This document shows positions 24,891-37,178 of a stretch of 64,000 nucleotides of DNA, piece by piece (position 1 is the stretch's first letter; the number at the start of each line of letters is the position of its first letter). Made by a program: the position numbers and the translations under genes. Source of the stretch: Dysidea avara (Eukaryota > Porifera > Demospongiae > Dictyoceratida > Dysideidae); contig NC_089275.1 in assembly GCF_963678975.1 (NCBI RefSeq), positions 11,563,682-11,627,681 on the forward strand, read 5' to 3'. The notes under the pieces were generated by a model. The model saw nothing but the letters and a program-made list of their open reading frames with translations. It had not been told where the DNA came from and searched no databases.

Positions 24891-25379
24891 GTTTAATTGT
24901 AATTTGTGACCAGATCTGTGAAAAGATGTTTTAAATTAGCTAATATCCTTTGCAATTGCATGTATCTAACAGCCTATAATTTGACTTGCAAATAATCAGC
25001 TTGAAACTTCGTCATGTTATACTCCTAACATACCTCTATTGTTTAGTGTGTAATTTAAAGATGATAAGTTAAATTTGTAAGTACAGTGTAGATATGATTG
25101 ATCAAAAGTGTAAAATTGGAAAGGCCATTTTACAGATTCAATGTAATTGTGAGTCAAAGAGTGACTGCATGTACAACACACTACTACTGCGTGCAGTATT
25201 AGTGCTTGTGCGTATTTTTATGGCTGCTGTTTATTTATGTAAACTTGTACTGTACATTACCATTGCTTGCATGAAAATACAGCAATATTATAGATATGTA
25301 CATACGTATTCAAAATAGGTCAATCTTGTGAGACACTATTAAATAAAATAACTTTCATTGTTGTCTTAATTGATGCAGG

Positions 25380-25830
25380 AAATAATTTCATGTCCTTTAT
25401 TTAGATTTTGTTGACAAGATTTCTCACAGTAAACTATGCTGCAAATCATTGCACTATGGAGTCGGGTCTAATGGGATAAGGCTAGCTAACACACCATTTT
25501 CAATAATTTGCACTTGAAGGTAAGGCTCAACTTGTCTTTTGGGAGTACCTCTAGATTCAATATTAGCACCATTATTGTTTCTCCTCTACATCAATGACAT
25601 CACCATGTCTATTTCAACTTTACCCTGATTATCTGCTAGTTTATAGTACAATACCACCAGGTCTTACTGGGCTACAATATGAAGTTTATTCCTGCTAATG
25701 TACAACTGGAAATATGGATCTTATATAATATCCACCTTCACTATGTACATACAAGAAATTGTCTTTTGTGGCAGCCCATGCATATAACCTTCTAAGACTG
25801 GCTGCATTCTGCTGTACATAAGTACTGTTT
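25380..25830 (+). pseudogene. Non-LTR retrotransposon reverse transcriptase relic
   Basis: Translating 25541-25603 gives GVPLDSILAPLLFLLYIND, which corresponds to the conserved 'GVPQGS.LGPLLFL.YIND' block of LINE reverse transcriptases. After a frame change, about 25635-25690 reads DYLLVYSTIPPG, in the place of the ADD catalytic box, with the second Asp of the box replaced. Stops and shifts surround both pieces, so this is a dead 5'-truncated copy of a LINE (CR1/L2/RTE-like by style; not assignable further). Confidence 0.7.
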
Positions 25831-25926
25831 CGAGTTAACTATATTGATACTGCATGCAATGATTTTCCTAATATTGCAATTTGTATCAGACAATCTAATT
25901 TGATAGTTTCCAAGTAATTATGTATC

Positions 25927-26253
25927 TAATCCAAAACAGCCAAGCTGTAAAAAAAAAACGGTGCGGCCCTCAAAAAGGCTATGGTGAAAAAGATGTGAAA
26001 TCTAAAGTGGCGGCCAAGAAATGGCTGTGATGGTAGGTTAATAGTAAAAATTTTAATAACGACAATTCAGGTGAATTTTGGTGCCGCTTGGTCAATTGGC
26101 ACAAAATTCACCTGAATTGTCATTATTAAAATTTTTACCATTAACCTACCATCACAGCCATTTCTTGGCCGCCACCTTGGATTTCACATCTTTTTTCACC
26201 ATAGCCTTTTTGAGGGCCGCACTGTTTTTTTACAGCTTGGCTGTTTTGGATTA
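25927..26253. repeat. Palindromic end module, second copy
   Basis: Same palindrome as 6149-6473, centred near 26093 with a short loop around GCCGCTTGGTCAATTGGC. The two halves differ at few positions, so it is young or kept homogenised. Confidence 0.85.
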
Positions 26254-26411
26254 GATTTCATTTCTTTTTGTATTTGTATACCCCAATACCCCAAAGCCGG
26301 CCCATCTTTTCCACAGGAAGAAGAAAAGATGAAGTGGATGTACTTTAAATATTTTATCAGTAAATGTACAAATTATATATATATATATATAATACATTAT
26401 ATTGATTACAG

Positions 26412-28380
26412 AAATCTCCATGGTGGTTTCTTTGTAACTGAATACTCTACAAGGTGACTTCTTCTAGATGCTCTCTCTACAGGGTGAATTGTTTATAGCT
26501 GAATTCTGTACAGGTGATTTGTTTGCAGCTGAGCTCTTTACAGAATGGTTTCTTTGTAGCTGAACCCTCTACAAGGTAACTTCTTCTAACTGATCTTTCT
26601 ACAGGGCAATTTGTTTGTGGTTGAATTTCCTACAGGGTGATTTCTTTGCAGCTGAACTCTCTACATGGTGGTTTCTTTGTAGCTGAACTCTCTGCAAGGT
26701 AACTTCTTCTAGCTGATCTCTCTACAGGGTGATTTCTTTGTAGCTGAATTCTGTACAGGTGATTTGTTTGCAGCTGAGCTTTTTACAGAATGGTTTCTTT
26801 GTAGCTGAACTCTCTACAAGGTAACTTCTTCTAACTGATCTTTCTACAGGGCAATTTGTTTGTGGTTGAATTTCCTACAGGGTGATTTCTTTGCAGCTGA
26901 ACTCTCTACATGGTGGTTTCTTTGTAGCTGAACTCTCTACAAGGTAATTTCTTCTATTGCTGATCTCTCTACAGGGAGATTTGTTTGTAGCTGAACTATC
27001 TACAAGGTAACTTCTTCTAGCTGATCGCTCTACAGGGTGCATTGTTCGTAGCTGAATTCTGTACAGGTGATTTGTTTGCAGCTGAGCTCTTTACAAAATG
27101 GTTTCGTTGTAGCTGAACTCTCTACAAGGTAACTTCTTCTAACTGATCTTTCTACAGGGTGATTTGTTTGTAGCTGAACTATCTACAAGGTAACTTCTTC
27201 TAGCTGATCTCTCTACAGGGTGATTTGTTCGTAGCTGAATTCTGTACAGGTGATTTGTTTGCAGCTGAGCTCTTTACATAATGGTTACTTTGTAGCTGAA
27301 CTCTCTACAAGGTAACTTTTTCTAACTGATCTTTCTACAGGGTGATTTGTTTGTAGCTGAACTATCTACAAGGTAATTTCATCTAGCTGATCTCTCTACA
27401 GGGTGATTTGTTTGTAGCTGAATTATGTACAGGTGATTTGTTTGCAGCTGAGCTCTTTACAGAATGGTTTCTTTGTTACTGTAGCTGAACTCTCTGCAAG
27501 GTAACTTTTCTAGCTGATGTCTCTACAGGGTCACTAGTTTGTAGCTGAACTCTCTACATGGTGGTTTCTTTGTAACTGAACTTTCTACAAGGTGACTTCT
27601 TCTAGCTGATCTTTCTAGAGGGTGATTTCTTTGTAGCTGAACTCTCTACAAGGTAACTTTTTCTAGCTGATCTCTCTACCAGGAGATTTGTTTGTAGCTG
27701 AACTCTGTACAGGTGATTTGTTTGAAGCTGAACTCTCTAAATGATGGTTTCTTTGTAGTTGAACTCTCTACAAGGTAACTTCTTCTAGCTGATGTCTCTA
27801 CAAGGTCACTAGTTTGTAGCTGAGCTCTCTACATGGTGGTTTCTTTGTAACTGAACTCTCTATACAAGGTGACTTCTTCTAGCTGATCTTTCTACAGGGT
27901 GATTTGTTTGAAGCTGAACTCTCTACAAGGAACTTCTTCTAGCTGATCTCTATACAGGGAAATTTGTTTGTAGCTGAACTCTCTACAGGTGATTTGTTTG
28001 CAGCTGAGCTCTCTACATGAGGATTTCTTTGTAGCTGAACTCTCTACAAGGTAACTTCTTCTAGCTGATCTCTCTACAGGGAGATTTGTTTGTAGCTGAA
28101 CTCTCTACATGGTGGTTTCTTTGTAGCTGAACTCTCTGCATGGTAACTTCTTCTATTGATCTCTCTACAGGGCGATTTGTTAGTAGCTGAACTCTCTACA
28201 TGGTGGTTTCTTTGTAGCTGAACTCTACAAGGTGATTTCTTCTAGCTGAACTATCTCTTTCCATAGTTGCATGAACTCCCCACAAGGTAACTTCTTCTAG
28301 CTGATCTCTCTACAGGGTGACTTGTTTGTAGCTGATCTCTATACAGGTTACTTGTTTCTAGCTGATCTCTTGAATTCTCT
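26412..28380 (+). repeat. Satellite array, ~30-bp monomers, half copy
   Basis: About 2 kb of the same AGCTGAACTCTCTACA-type monomers. Longer repeats of about 180-190 bases are visible (for example around 26990-27400), which reflects local amplification of several monomers together. Confidence 0.9.
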
Positions 28381-29342
28381 TCACGGTGACTGCTCTATTA
28401 GGATGACTGCTCTATTAGAGTATCTCGATCTCGCACTTGCTGCACCAAGTTGGATTTCGTGTTATAACTCCGTGGTTTTAAGTCTGATTTTTCTACACCA
28501 TTGAAGAGCCTTTCTAGGATGATTACTCCATCTGTACAGTGATTGTCAAAGCATTACCCCAAGCGGTCTATCTGGTAGGCGTGGCAAGCAGTCGTTTTTT
28601 AATAGCTAATCTCGATTGCTTAATTGTTACACACTGTTGGTTTTTTCGTTGTATCTTCCTGGTTTTAAGCTCGATTTTTTTTCAAACCACAAAAGGTTTG
28701 AGGTTCAATAGTTAACCTATTCACCCACCGATTTTCCGCTTCTTTCTATACGCGGTTTACGCTGTAGGCGTGACAACATATTGATGTTATTTTTCGTGAA
28801 TAATCGCTCATAACTCTTTGCCTGTTTATCGTATTCCAGCCAAAGTTGGTACCGAGATGCGCCTTTATACCCCCCTTCTGTGTGCAAAAGTTCAAGGCAA
28901 TCGGATATGGCGTTCGCGTTTTATAGCAGTTTTTGTAAGCGTGCGAAAAGAGGAAGAAAAATAAGAAGAAAAGAAAGAAAAACGAAGAAACTAAGCCAAT
29001 TTTTGAAGTCGCATATCTCGGGAACGCGTAAGCGATTTCGCTCAAATTTGGAATGTAGAGTGCTGAAGTTGGAGGGAGTGTCCACAGCAAAAATCGTCTT
29101 GTTTCATCAAGGCAGCACAGAGCTACGGAGGTGTGAAAATTGCGTTTTCTTTCTTCCTGTCAATATACTCACGGGTGTTACGCGCCGACTTCTTGGGCCG
29201 CACGACACACTACCGTGTGTCTTGATTGCAAAAGATTTGCTTACTATTAATGATACATCTAAAGAAATTGTTGCAATTTTCATGAAACTTGATACTTAAA
29301 ATGGTACAAAAATAAACAACATTCATAAAAGCGCTGTACTGA

Positions 29343-29423
29343 CACACATATGCGCACACACACACGCACGCACACACACACGCACGCACACACACACGCA
29401 CGCACACACACACACACACACAC
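29343..29423. repeat. (CA)n microsatellite with CGCA interruptions
   Basis: About 80 bases of CA repeats with GCACGCACACA units every 10-16 bases. It gives an artefactual Cys/Val frame on the minus strand, which is not a gene. Confidence 0.95.
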
Positions 29424-29582
29424 TTACATGTAGTAGTTGTAGTTTACACAGACACACTTGTACATGTAGTTACCCAGTGACTCCCAAACACAAACTTTTA
29501 ATGATCATACATCATTTTCAACAACAAGTATATACACTATTCTGTGCTTCTACAACGTGTCACTGAATATAATATTAAGTCA

Positions 29583-29812
29583 CTGTTTATTGGATGTACA
29601 CATATGACATGTGAACAACACATGTTATTGTAAACACAGTCTTGTGTGTTATGTCCTCAAGCGTGTAGAATGAAAAATTTTGGACACTGTGTATGTTTTA
29701 AATTTAATACAGACTCTAGACCTAAGTCATCACTATGAATGGACAACAACATTAGTACACTGTAGTGTGTTACTTGGTCTGTTTTCAACAGGAAATCTTT
29801 TGTGGAAAAAGA
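29583..29812 (+). mobile_element. Half copy of the 10742-11262 foldback
   Basis: Matches the right half of that foldback: TTGGATGTACACATATGACA, GTGAACAACACATG, GTCTTGTGTGTTATG, CTAGACCTAAGTCA and GAATGGACAACAAC. The other half is absent. Confidence 0.6.
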
Positions 29813-30104
29813 TAATATTAAAAGTTTCAGCATGACTGTACAGTTAGCTATTAGTAAGATTCTTATATAACTGCACTGCAGAAAAACTTAATCTTTAAAA
29901 CATTATCCATTATACTATTATTAGCCATAATACATACAATAATCAACTTGAGCATGTGTATAGCAGCCCTTCCAAACAGTTCAACACATCCAAATAAATA
30001 GTAACAACAAACTGTATACAGGCGTATGTGAGAAAAGTATATGTATATGCAATTTCTGTCAATCAATGATTGTCTTGTATGCATGTGTTTTGTGAGATGT
30101 CTAG
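29813..30104. other. 3' flank of membrane-protein gene G1
   Basis: Short non-coding stretch between repeats and the G1 stop codon. No terminator or other motif can be assigned. Confidence 0.3.
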
Positions 30105-33100
30105 CTACTCATGACTTAACACTACCAGTGGTTCACGGTATTCGCAATAGTTGACAGCCTCTGGAATTCTAGCATTCAGAGTATCATGCAACTCAAACTT
30201 CTGGACTTTTAAATTTTGCATTTTTGGTTTCTTCTGCTTTCTTATCCATCTAAATAATGCTCTGAATGGTAGTTGTAATCTACTTCTGGTCATTTCACTT
30301 AGAACGTATCTAATTATGTGATATGTGATTATCAGGCTGAAGTGTACCATAGCCAATCCAATCATTACATTGACAGCAATCATGTTTGTAGTATCTTGTA
30401 ATTGACCGTACAGCGCTATTGCAAACAATGCAAGAATATTCATGTTAAATATCTGCTCGTGATGATTTTTTATATCATTTTTAAAAGGTCTTAATGCACC
30501 ATGTACTCCTTCAGTTAAGATAAGTAGCATAATATCAATAATGAGGCTAATGTTCCTATCCTGGATCAGTGATGACACAGCAAAGAATACAACTCTTACA
30601 AAAAGTTGTAGTCCAACCCAGTAATAAATTTTGTCTTTATAAGGGCCTTGATAGGCATCTAGTAGTGGCTTAAATTTTGTAATCAGACCAAATCTTGATA
30701 ATGATCGTGTAAATAGAAGGATGATATTAAATGGTACTAGTATCAGGAAGAGGATGGCACACACTATGAACAATGTAATGAACCTAACACTGAATAGAGG
30801 TACATTAGCATCAACTGACCACACTAGTGCTGTGTATTCACTGGGAAGGTGAAGGATTTTGGAGTAAGAGAACAATACCCTGGATATTACAAGAAGTATT
30901 TTAGTGTAGGACAAAAGGAAGAGTGTAGCAAGTACTGGTAGTGCTCTACGTGCAGTGAGCCTCTGTATTGTAGTGGAGTAACGACTTGTTATAATGATTA
31001 ATGTAGCAATCAAGATGAGGTAGAAGGGAAATGCTAATTGTAACCACATCTTAGCATAGTCATCCATACCATCGTAGAAACATGTTTGAATACCCAAATC
31101 AAGATTAGCCAGTGAAATGAAAGTGTATGTCAGTGTAAAGGCATTCAATTGAGGAAAAATCACTGATGTATTTATGCTGATGATGTTAACATAGAATATA
31201 AATGCATTGATAGTTCCATCAGTTACTGTGAGGTTGAGAATAAAGAGTAGAAACACCAACACAAGGCCTGTTCCTGCAATGGGTACAGTTAAAAACAGGT
31301 AGATATTTGAACATTGTTGACAGTGAGAGGAGCTGAAAGCAGTACTGAGACCTTGTTGACAATGTCCACACAATATACCAGATCTGTTAAACTGACACTG
31401 TGAGTTAGGAGTGGAGAAGTTGAGATGTGATGAATGTGGTAAGCAGAACTGAGATGGACAGTGTAATGAAAGTTCATAGGAATATGAATTGTTATTAAGT
31501 ATTGGTGAAATCCAGGACTTAGCTGGTCGTATTATAGTCTGATCATTAATATTACAATTAATACCAAACTGTTTGAGGAATTGGTAACATTGACAAATAC
31601 CATTAATTTTAGTAAAACCAGCTGCACAAGGCTTTTCTTTAATGTAGTAAATGTCTACCTTATCTGTACCATCACGAGATCCTTTTAAAAGCAGTTCACA
31701 CCAATTTTCTGTTGGAAATGCAATGGTGTAGTTTACAGTAGTGCAAATCTGTGCTTTAATAATCTGTATCATTTGAGAAGAATCAGTGATAACACAAGAC
31801 GTAGATGGCAACCAAGTGATATTATTCACAACTGTGACTATTGTATCATAATAATTAAAGTCTATTACATTTGTATAAATATTTAACATCATTGTTTCAC
31901 CAGGATATATGGGATCAAGCAGCTCCTTATGACAATCATAATCGTTATTAGTATTACAATAACACAAGGTCTTTGGTCGAGTATATTGTGGTAACATATC
32001 AAATGTACCTGATTTGTTTATATACTTTATGTATTTCTTGTTTACCTCCAGTGGCATTGAAGTATTGAATGTTGACTGTGTTAACCAACTGCAGTGAATA
32101 AGAGAAAGAAGCTTGTAAGCAAATTTTGTTGCAATTTCTGAATTATTATCAAATATAATGGAGTAGTTTCTATATTTGCCTTTAGCACTGGAGTTTGAAT
32201 CGCTTAAATATTGAAAGTAGCAAGGCGGATAGTTGTATGCGTGTATTCCATACAAATGTGAACGTTCTTCACTGTATGCAAAATTAGAAAATTTATTATA
32301 AGTGATGTTGATAATTGTACTATCTTTTACAAATACTTTAATAGATGCATAATTTTTTGATGTGAACGAGTGGTGAAGAATATTTGTTCCTTGTACGTTT
32401 GCAAACTCTATGTAATTTGAAAATGTTATTTCACTATTGTGTAGCCTGATCACGCTGTCAACGTTGCTTATATTGTAGAACATTACTGGACCTTGCAAGT
32501 GCAAGTTAGTTGAATGCAGGTACAAAAAGCCTTTATTAATGCTTGGAGTAGAAGATACAAATACTGTATCGGTAATGATAATTTCGTACTTCGCCCTAAA
32601 ATTATATCCTAACTTTTTCAGAGCAGACGAATTTTCATTATAATGAAAACTGCAATGGCTTATGTGTAAATGTGGACCTTTTGATATATAAATAATTTCT
32701 GATTCCAATAGTTTGATCTGATTATTAAAGAACTGGCAATTTTGTAGCCGTACACTGTCATCTAGTGGTCTTTTGTATAGATGCAAATTTACCAATCTGC
32801 TTTGAATTAGAGGCATTTTATTGTTTGAGAACTGACAATTTTTAACCAACAAAATGTTTTGGCCTATACCATCACTATTGAAATCAATTGAAATTGCAGT
32901 ATCTTCTTTGAGCCATTGAAATGTTGAATTAAGTAATTGTATGCTTACTCTGTAAATTGATTGAAGGAGTTTAAAGTTTACTTTATATTCAATACACTTA
33001 TAAGCATCACTGCTTCGATAGTGATCCATTGTAAGGCTGTGATTCTCCATATCCACTGTAGTGTCATTGTAAATAATTATTATGGCATTGTTTGTGATAT

Positions 33101-33596
33101 AGGAGAAACGTGAGTCACCCAAAATGTTGATGCCAACTATACCATATGAGTTATGGCTCTCCTCTATCACTACATGTCTCAGTTGAACATTTGTACATTG
33201 TTTGATCAAGACTGTAGCATTGTTATATTCATTACCCAAGCAGCTCCTAATTGTTATATTAGTTACTATCAAGTTAGTAATATTAGTCATTACAATACCA
33301 ACTGATGAGTTACACTGGATGACTGTGTCTGGTGCTGTACCATTAGTTGTACTACCAATGAATGAAATGTTGTAAACATTTTGTATGATGAGATCAGTGT
33401 GAAGGTGATGTAGTCCTGGTAGGAAGAGTAGTTGAATGTTAGAGGTGAAGTATTTGGTGGTATTGAGCTGGTAGTGTTGTAGGTTATGACAATGATGACA
33501 TGTAGTGTTAGGATAGTAGTGATCATCTGGTGTCACATTGTAGACACTACCAATTGTAATGTGAAGTAGTAATAATAGTAGCAACAATGGATACAT
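30105..33596 (-). CDS. Large beta-helix-like polytopic surface protein (G1)
   Basis: Single long coding exon, 1163 residues from the ATG at 33594-33596. That ATG follows a likely splice acceptor (CTTTTCTCAG), and the pseudogene at 58691 has the same arrangement, so a 5' UTR intron is likely; an in-frame ATG at 33680 is the alternative. Residues 1 to about 18 form a signal peptide. About 25-720 is extracellular, rich in NxS/T sites and repeated Ile/Val/Asn strands, most like a right-handed beta-helix. About 725-760 is a Cys knot (CGHCQQGLS, HCQQC) resembling ephrin-receptor-like/GCC2-GCC3 repeats. About 762-1100 has 9-10 hydrophobic segments, then a basic cytosolic tail ending with IPEAVNYCEYREPLVVL. 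Function unknown; receptor, channel or adhesion roles are all possible. The decayed protease D lies upstream on the same strand. Confidence 0.9.
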   Translation of the reverse strand: MYPLLLLLLLLHITIGSVYNVTPDDHYYPNTTCHHCHNLQHYQLNTTKYFTSNIQLLFLPGLHHLHTDLIIQNVYNISFIGSTTNGTAPDTVIQCNSSVGIVMTNITNLIVTNITIRSCLGNEYNNATVLIKQCTNVQLRHVVIEESHNSYGIVGINILGDSRFSYITNNAIIIIYNDTTVDMENHSLTMDHYRSSDAYKCIEYKVNFKLLQSIYRVSIQLLNSTFQWLKEDTAISIDFNSDGIGQNILLVKNCQFSNNKMPLIQSRLVNLHLYKRPLDDSVRLQNCQFFNNQIKLLESEIIYISKGPHLHISHCSFHYNENSSALKKLGYNFRAKYEIIITDTVFVSSTPSINKGFLYLHSTNLHLQGPVMFYNISNVDSVIRLHNSEITFSNYIEFANVQGTNILHHSFTSKNYASIKVFVKDSTIINITYNKFSNFAYSEERSHLYGIHAYNYPPCYFQYLSDSNSSAKGKYRNYSIIFDNNSEIATKFAYKLLSLIHCSWLTQSTFNTSMPLEVNKKYIKYINKSGTFDMLPQYTRPKTLCYCNTNNDYDCHKELLDPIYPGETMMLNIYTNVIDFNYYDTIVTVVNNITWLPSTSCVITDSSQMIQIIKAQICTTVNYTIAFPTENWCELLLKGSRDGTDKVDIYYIKEKPCAAGFTKINGICQCYQFLKQFGINCNINDQTIIRPAKSWISPILNNNSYSYELSLHCPSQFCLPHSSHLNFSTPNSQCQFNRSGILCGHCQQGLSTAFSSSHCQQCSNIYLFLTVPIAGTGLVLVFLLFILNLTVTDGTINAFIFYVNIISINTSVIFPQLNAFTLTYTFISLANLDLGIQTCFYDGMDDYAKMWLQLAFPFYLILIATLIIITSRYSTTIQRLTARRALPVLATLFLLSYTKILLVISRVLFSYSKILHLPSEYTALVWSVDANVPLFSVRFITLFIVCAILFLILVPFNIILLFTRSLSRFGLITKFKPLLDAYQGPYKDKIYYWVGLQLFVRVVFFAVSSLIQDRNISLIIDIMLLILTEGVHGALRPFKNDIKNHHEQIFNMNILALFAIALYGQLQDTTNMIAVNVMIGLAMVHFSLIITYHIIRYVLSEMTRSRLQLPFRALFRWIRKQKKPKMQNLKVQKFELHDTLNARIPEAVNYCEYREPLVVLSHE

Positions 33597-36305
33597 GGTG
33601 GACCTGAGAAAAGTATTTCTAATTTTTTGACATGAATACAATGCTGCAGGTGTATGTAGTGATTTTATCACTGCATGCATGTTATCTATAATTGTCAAGA
33701 TGATAGATTACATTGCATGGTACACACAAATGTACAGTATGCTACACAAAGCATATTTCACATTTCTAATGTTGGAGCATGTGTAGTTAGTCTCTCCCAA
33801 GCCTCAAGTCCCAGTATGCATTCAAACCTAAGGTAGAGATCTTACTCAGAATCATGAATTTAAACTTCCAAGAGCTATAATTATATTATGGGAGTGCCAT
33901 GTGGAGCATGCATTGCTGAACCCCATGCACAATCAGATGACTTAGGTATATAGCACACTCAAGGCTTTATAGAATTGTAGACTACTTCAGCTAGGACAAA
34001 TATCAAGTACAGGATCAGTAGGCATACAAACAAAATCAGTCAAATAATAATTGCAATAAATACTTGATAAAACAGCACAACTCATTCACAGCTGTAATGT
34101 ACTTGAGAAAATAGTTGTAGTTGAGCAGTAGTTATTTGCATTACAAAAAGAATACATGGTGAATGCTCTTGGCTTGAAGGTCTGCCTATGAAAAATTTAT
34201 TTAAATTTTTCAGTTGGTCATTACGTTAATGACTACAAGTAATCAGTTAATGCATACTACATTAAATTGATTTCAAGTTTTTCACACGTGTACATAATAA
34301 TTAAGAAACAGCAATGAGTTGATGCATAAAGTGCAAAGTCCCATACATACAATACACTCACTTATTCACATACACAATAATTATGTGACCTGAAATGCTT
34401 CAGTAGCTTACCTTCACTTATCATATAAATTGTTATTGTAGTCTGTCACAATATAGTCTTTGTAGCCACTTCTTGTACTGTATATTAAATTTTGTTCTTA
34501 TTTTTGTGTTGTGGATTTGAGTTCATCTATACAGTTATTAGGACCTGTAACTGAAAACGATGTTCATCTATACATTTATTTGTCTGATTAGTTTCACAAT
34601 AACAATAAATTCAATTCTTGCCTATATGTGTACATGTACACACAATGTTGTATCTTCAGTCCCTAGTAACTGTAAACAATTCACGGCTAAAGTTTAGGTG
34701 GTTCCTTAATTGGAGATTACTGTGCATCATCTCATTTTGAACAAACCAGCAGTGATATTTAAACACATACAGTACAATAGTTTAATTATGCAGTACCTTC
34801 ATATCATTCTTTCTTTGCTGTACACATGGTCCTAATGTTGTTAACCTGTCCATTAATCACAATAAGCTGAGTTTATAATTTCACAGCCATACAAGTAGGC
34901 CTGTAATTCCATAGAGAGCACATTATTGATAAAGTATTGCATGATCGGTGTTGTCAGTAATCAGCTACATTTTACAGTAGCATAGCTACCATTGATGCAC
35001 TAATACAACCATTAAAAGGAACTGAGTTTGCATGAAAAGAATTTAGGAGTACAAATATCAAGATGGCTACTGTAATAGAGAACAATCAGAAATCCTAATT
35101 AATATAGTGTAGTGATCACCTCATCGCATCAATAGAGTTGTCATGTGTGTGACATGCACTGAATCTTTCTGACTTGTATTCCCTTGTTTGACCATGCACC
35201 CCTGTATGGTGTATACAAAACTATAGAACTATTATATTGTTTTACACAAAAATGTGACCAGATTTTGTAAAACCAGTCTCAGTATCATGCATGAAATATA
35301 TTTTATAATTCACTGTGGTACTGTTTGGACGCCTATACGAACCTGTTGGATTACTTCACAGAATTTGCTGTAATTGAAAGTATAGGGCCATGATGCTGAT
35401 TGAAACTAAACATCCTATTTTGGTCACTGATAAGCTATTCGAGTTGTTGAGTGTGACATTAAAACTGATTGTCTGAAATCTGGTATTATTTTAATAATGA
35501 ATTTTGTCATATAAATAAAAAGCAAGAAAGTTTTCCTACACCTGCAGTATGCTATTGGATATTTCGCCCCTACATCAGTCATACAGTATATATCATAGCT
35601 AAACTAAAACAATTTACTATAAAATTCAAGTGATAACTACATGGGAAAATCCTTACTTTGGCATTGAACAAAATAAATGTGGTAGCACATACCTTTTTTC
35701 ACCACGCTATGTTGTTATATCGTCAATCACATATCTCTTGTTTCAATAATTTTAATTGCTTAGATCACTACTTCATTAATTACTGTAAATATACTAGTTA
35801 CTTAATAACATATTGATTCACTTTGAGAAACCATTTCCTTACTGTATTATAGTCAAAACACATGTTTCCTATTCAATTTGAAAGGTGGATCTCAGATTTT
35901 TGAAATGCAAAGATATTATAATAGAAGTGCTACCCTGTAAGAACCTGTGAAAATCACTAATGTAATCCTTCATGGATAGCAGCACCCTTAACTTTATCAG
36001 TCAGATTTTCACTGTGTTATGCGTTAGTATGTGGTGTTAACATACGTATATCCATACCCATGAAGCATTGTCTTATTATTAGAGGTGCGCAGTTTCATGA
36101 TGTCATCATTTGTATGCATAATTCAAATTAATGCCGATAACATAATGAATTATGATATACAGGTATATAATATATGCAGTATTAAATGTTGGAAATGATG
36201 TGACTTAAGTCTGCAGGACTGTATAGCATACAAAATAAGCACTACTTTATTAGAAAGTTCAATAATTGATTGGGATGCATGATTAATGATCAAGGCACAC
36301 TGCAA
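33597..36305. repeat. Intergenic DNA inverted-duplicated at 55423-58690
   Basis: Non-coding DNA between protease D and G1. Colinear blocks recur inverted between protease F and G3: GAAGCATTGTCTTATTA (36062), AACACATGTTTCCTATTC (about 35858), ATTGCATGATCGGTG (about 34937) and ATGTACAGTATGCTACAC (about 33730). I see no gene in it. A likely 5' leader exon of G1 must lie in the last few hundred bases, but its donor was not identified. Confidence 0.75.
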
Positions 36306-37138
36306 TTAAAAGAAGGTAGATCTCCTATGTATAATAGATGATTGGGTCAAGAAGCAACAACATCATTGACAGCTAATAATTGAGGAAATTGACTCAATAA
36401 GTTCAAATGCCATACAAAATCACGCTCTGCCTTTAGATAGAGAAGTTCTAACAATGTTTGGAATCTGTTTACAGTTAAGAGATGCCTGAGATGGACACTT
36501 CTCCAATAATAGGGAAACACCTCCAGTGACTATTGAAATGCTTTGAGAAGTTCCTGTTCAAAATCTATGGCATGTCTTGCTACATTCAGCTCAAGCTATG
36601 ATGGTTTCAAAAACACCAGCACTAGGCCTATAGCAGGTGCAGCTGCTTGTTGTATATATGTCACTGCTGAGAATGTTGTAACCAGAAGTGAACACATCCA
36701 TGCATGATGACATGAACCTAAGTCGAAAGTTATTTCCCTGTTATCAAATTCAACAAACAATGCTTTTGTCATCCATGTCAGTGGCACCTATGGTGACAAC
36801 ACCCTTGTAACCAGCTGGTTCAACCTTGCAGGCATCAAAATTCAATGTAGAATGTCCATTTCCAGCAGAAGCAACAATTGGTATGTCATTTCCTGATACT
36901 TTCCAAACTGCATCAAAAATACCTGGTAAGTTGCCAGTAACAGCAATAGAAAGATTAACAATTGCACGTGTTCCATTTCTACTTTTCCTGTGCTGAAGGA
37001 CACACATCAGTCCATCAATAAGAGATGTTAGAGAAGGACTACATCCACAGTTTGCTACTCTAACAGAAAACAAAGTAACACTAGTGGTTAGTCCAGTACC
37101 ATTTCCACCAACAAGACCAGCTATGTGTGTTCCATGAC
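36306..37138 (-). pseudogene. Protease pseudogene D (F-like)
   Basis: Matches protease F from the catalytic His motif (GHGTHIAGLVGG at about 37130-37095) to the C-terminus. Signal peptide, prodomain and the catalytic Asp region are missing; similarity ends at 37138, where ACSBG relic DNA begins. The frame is broken near 36750 (after ATDMDDKS), by an in-frame TGA just before TGTSQS (about 36562) and elsewhere. Longest intact piece: 37073-36750. It keeps the F-type ASAGNGHS oxyanion region. Not expected to give active enzyme. Confidence 0.9.
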
Positions 37139-37178
37139 CTTATTGTGCTTTTGTAGTAGGATTTAATGTATTGTGTAG

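Larger units (their letters stand above)
25927..29226 (+). mobile_element. Half copy of the giant foldback element
   Basis: Palindromic end module (25927-26253), AT repeat (about 26375-26400), satellite array (26412-28380), then the centre to 29226, ending just after GACACACTACCGTGTGTCTT. In the 1-6473 element the same point (about 4398) continues into the inverted right arm; here it is followed by unrelated DNA. The centre here lacks the SINE-like insertion and the long C run. Confidence 0.85.

Noticed and set aside
28746..29299. Frames of 114 and 139 codons in the half-copy centre
   Set aside because: Same element DNA; the frames overlap on opposite strands and are not preserved in the copy at 3735-4398.
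29210..29419. Cys/Val-rich frame
   Set aside because: Translation of the CA microsatellite.
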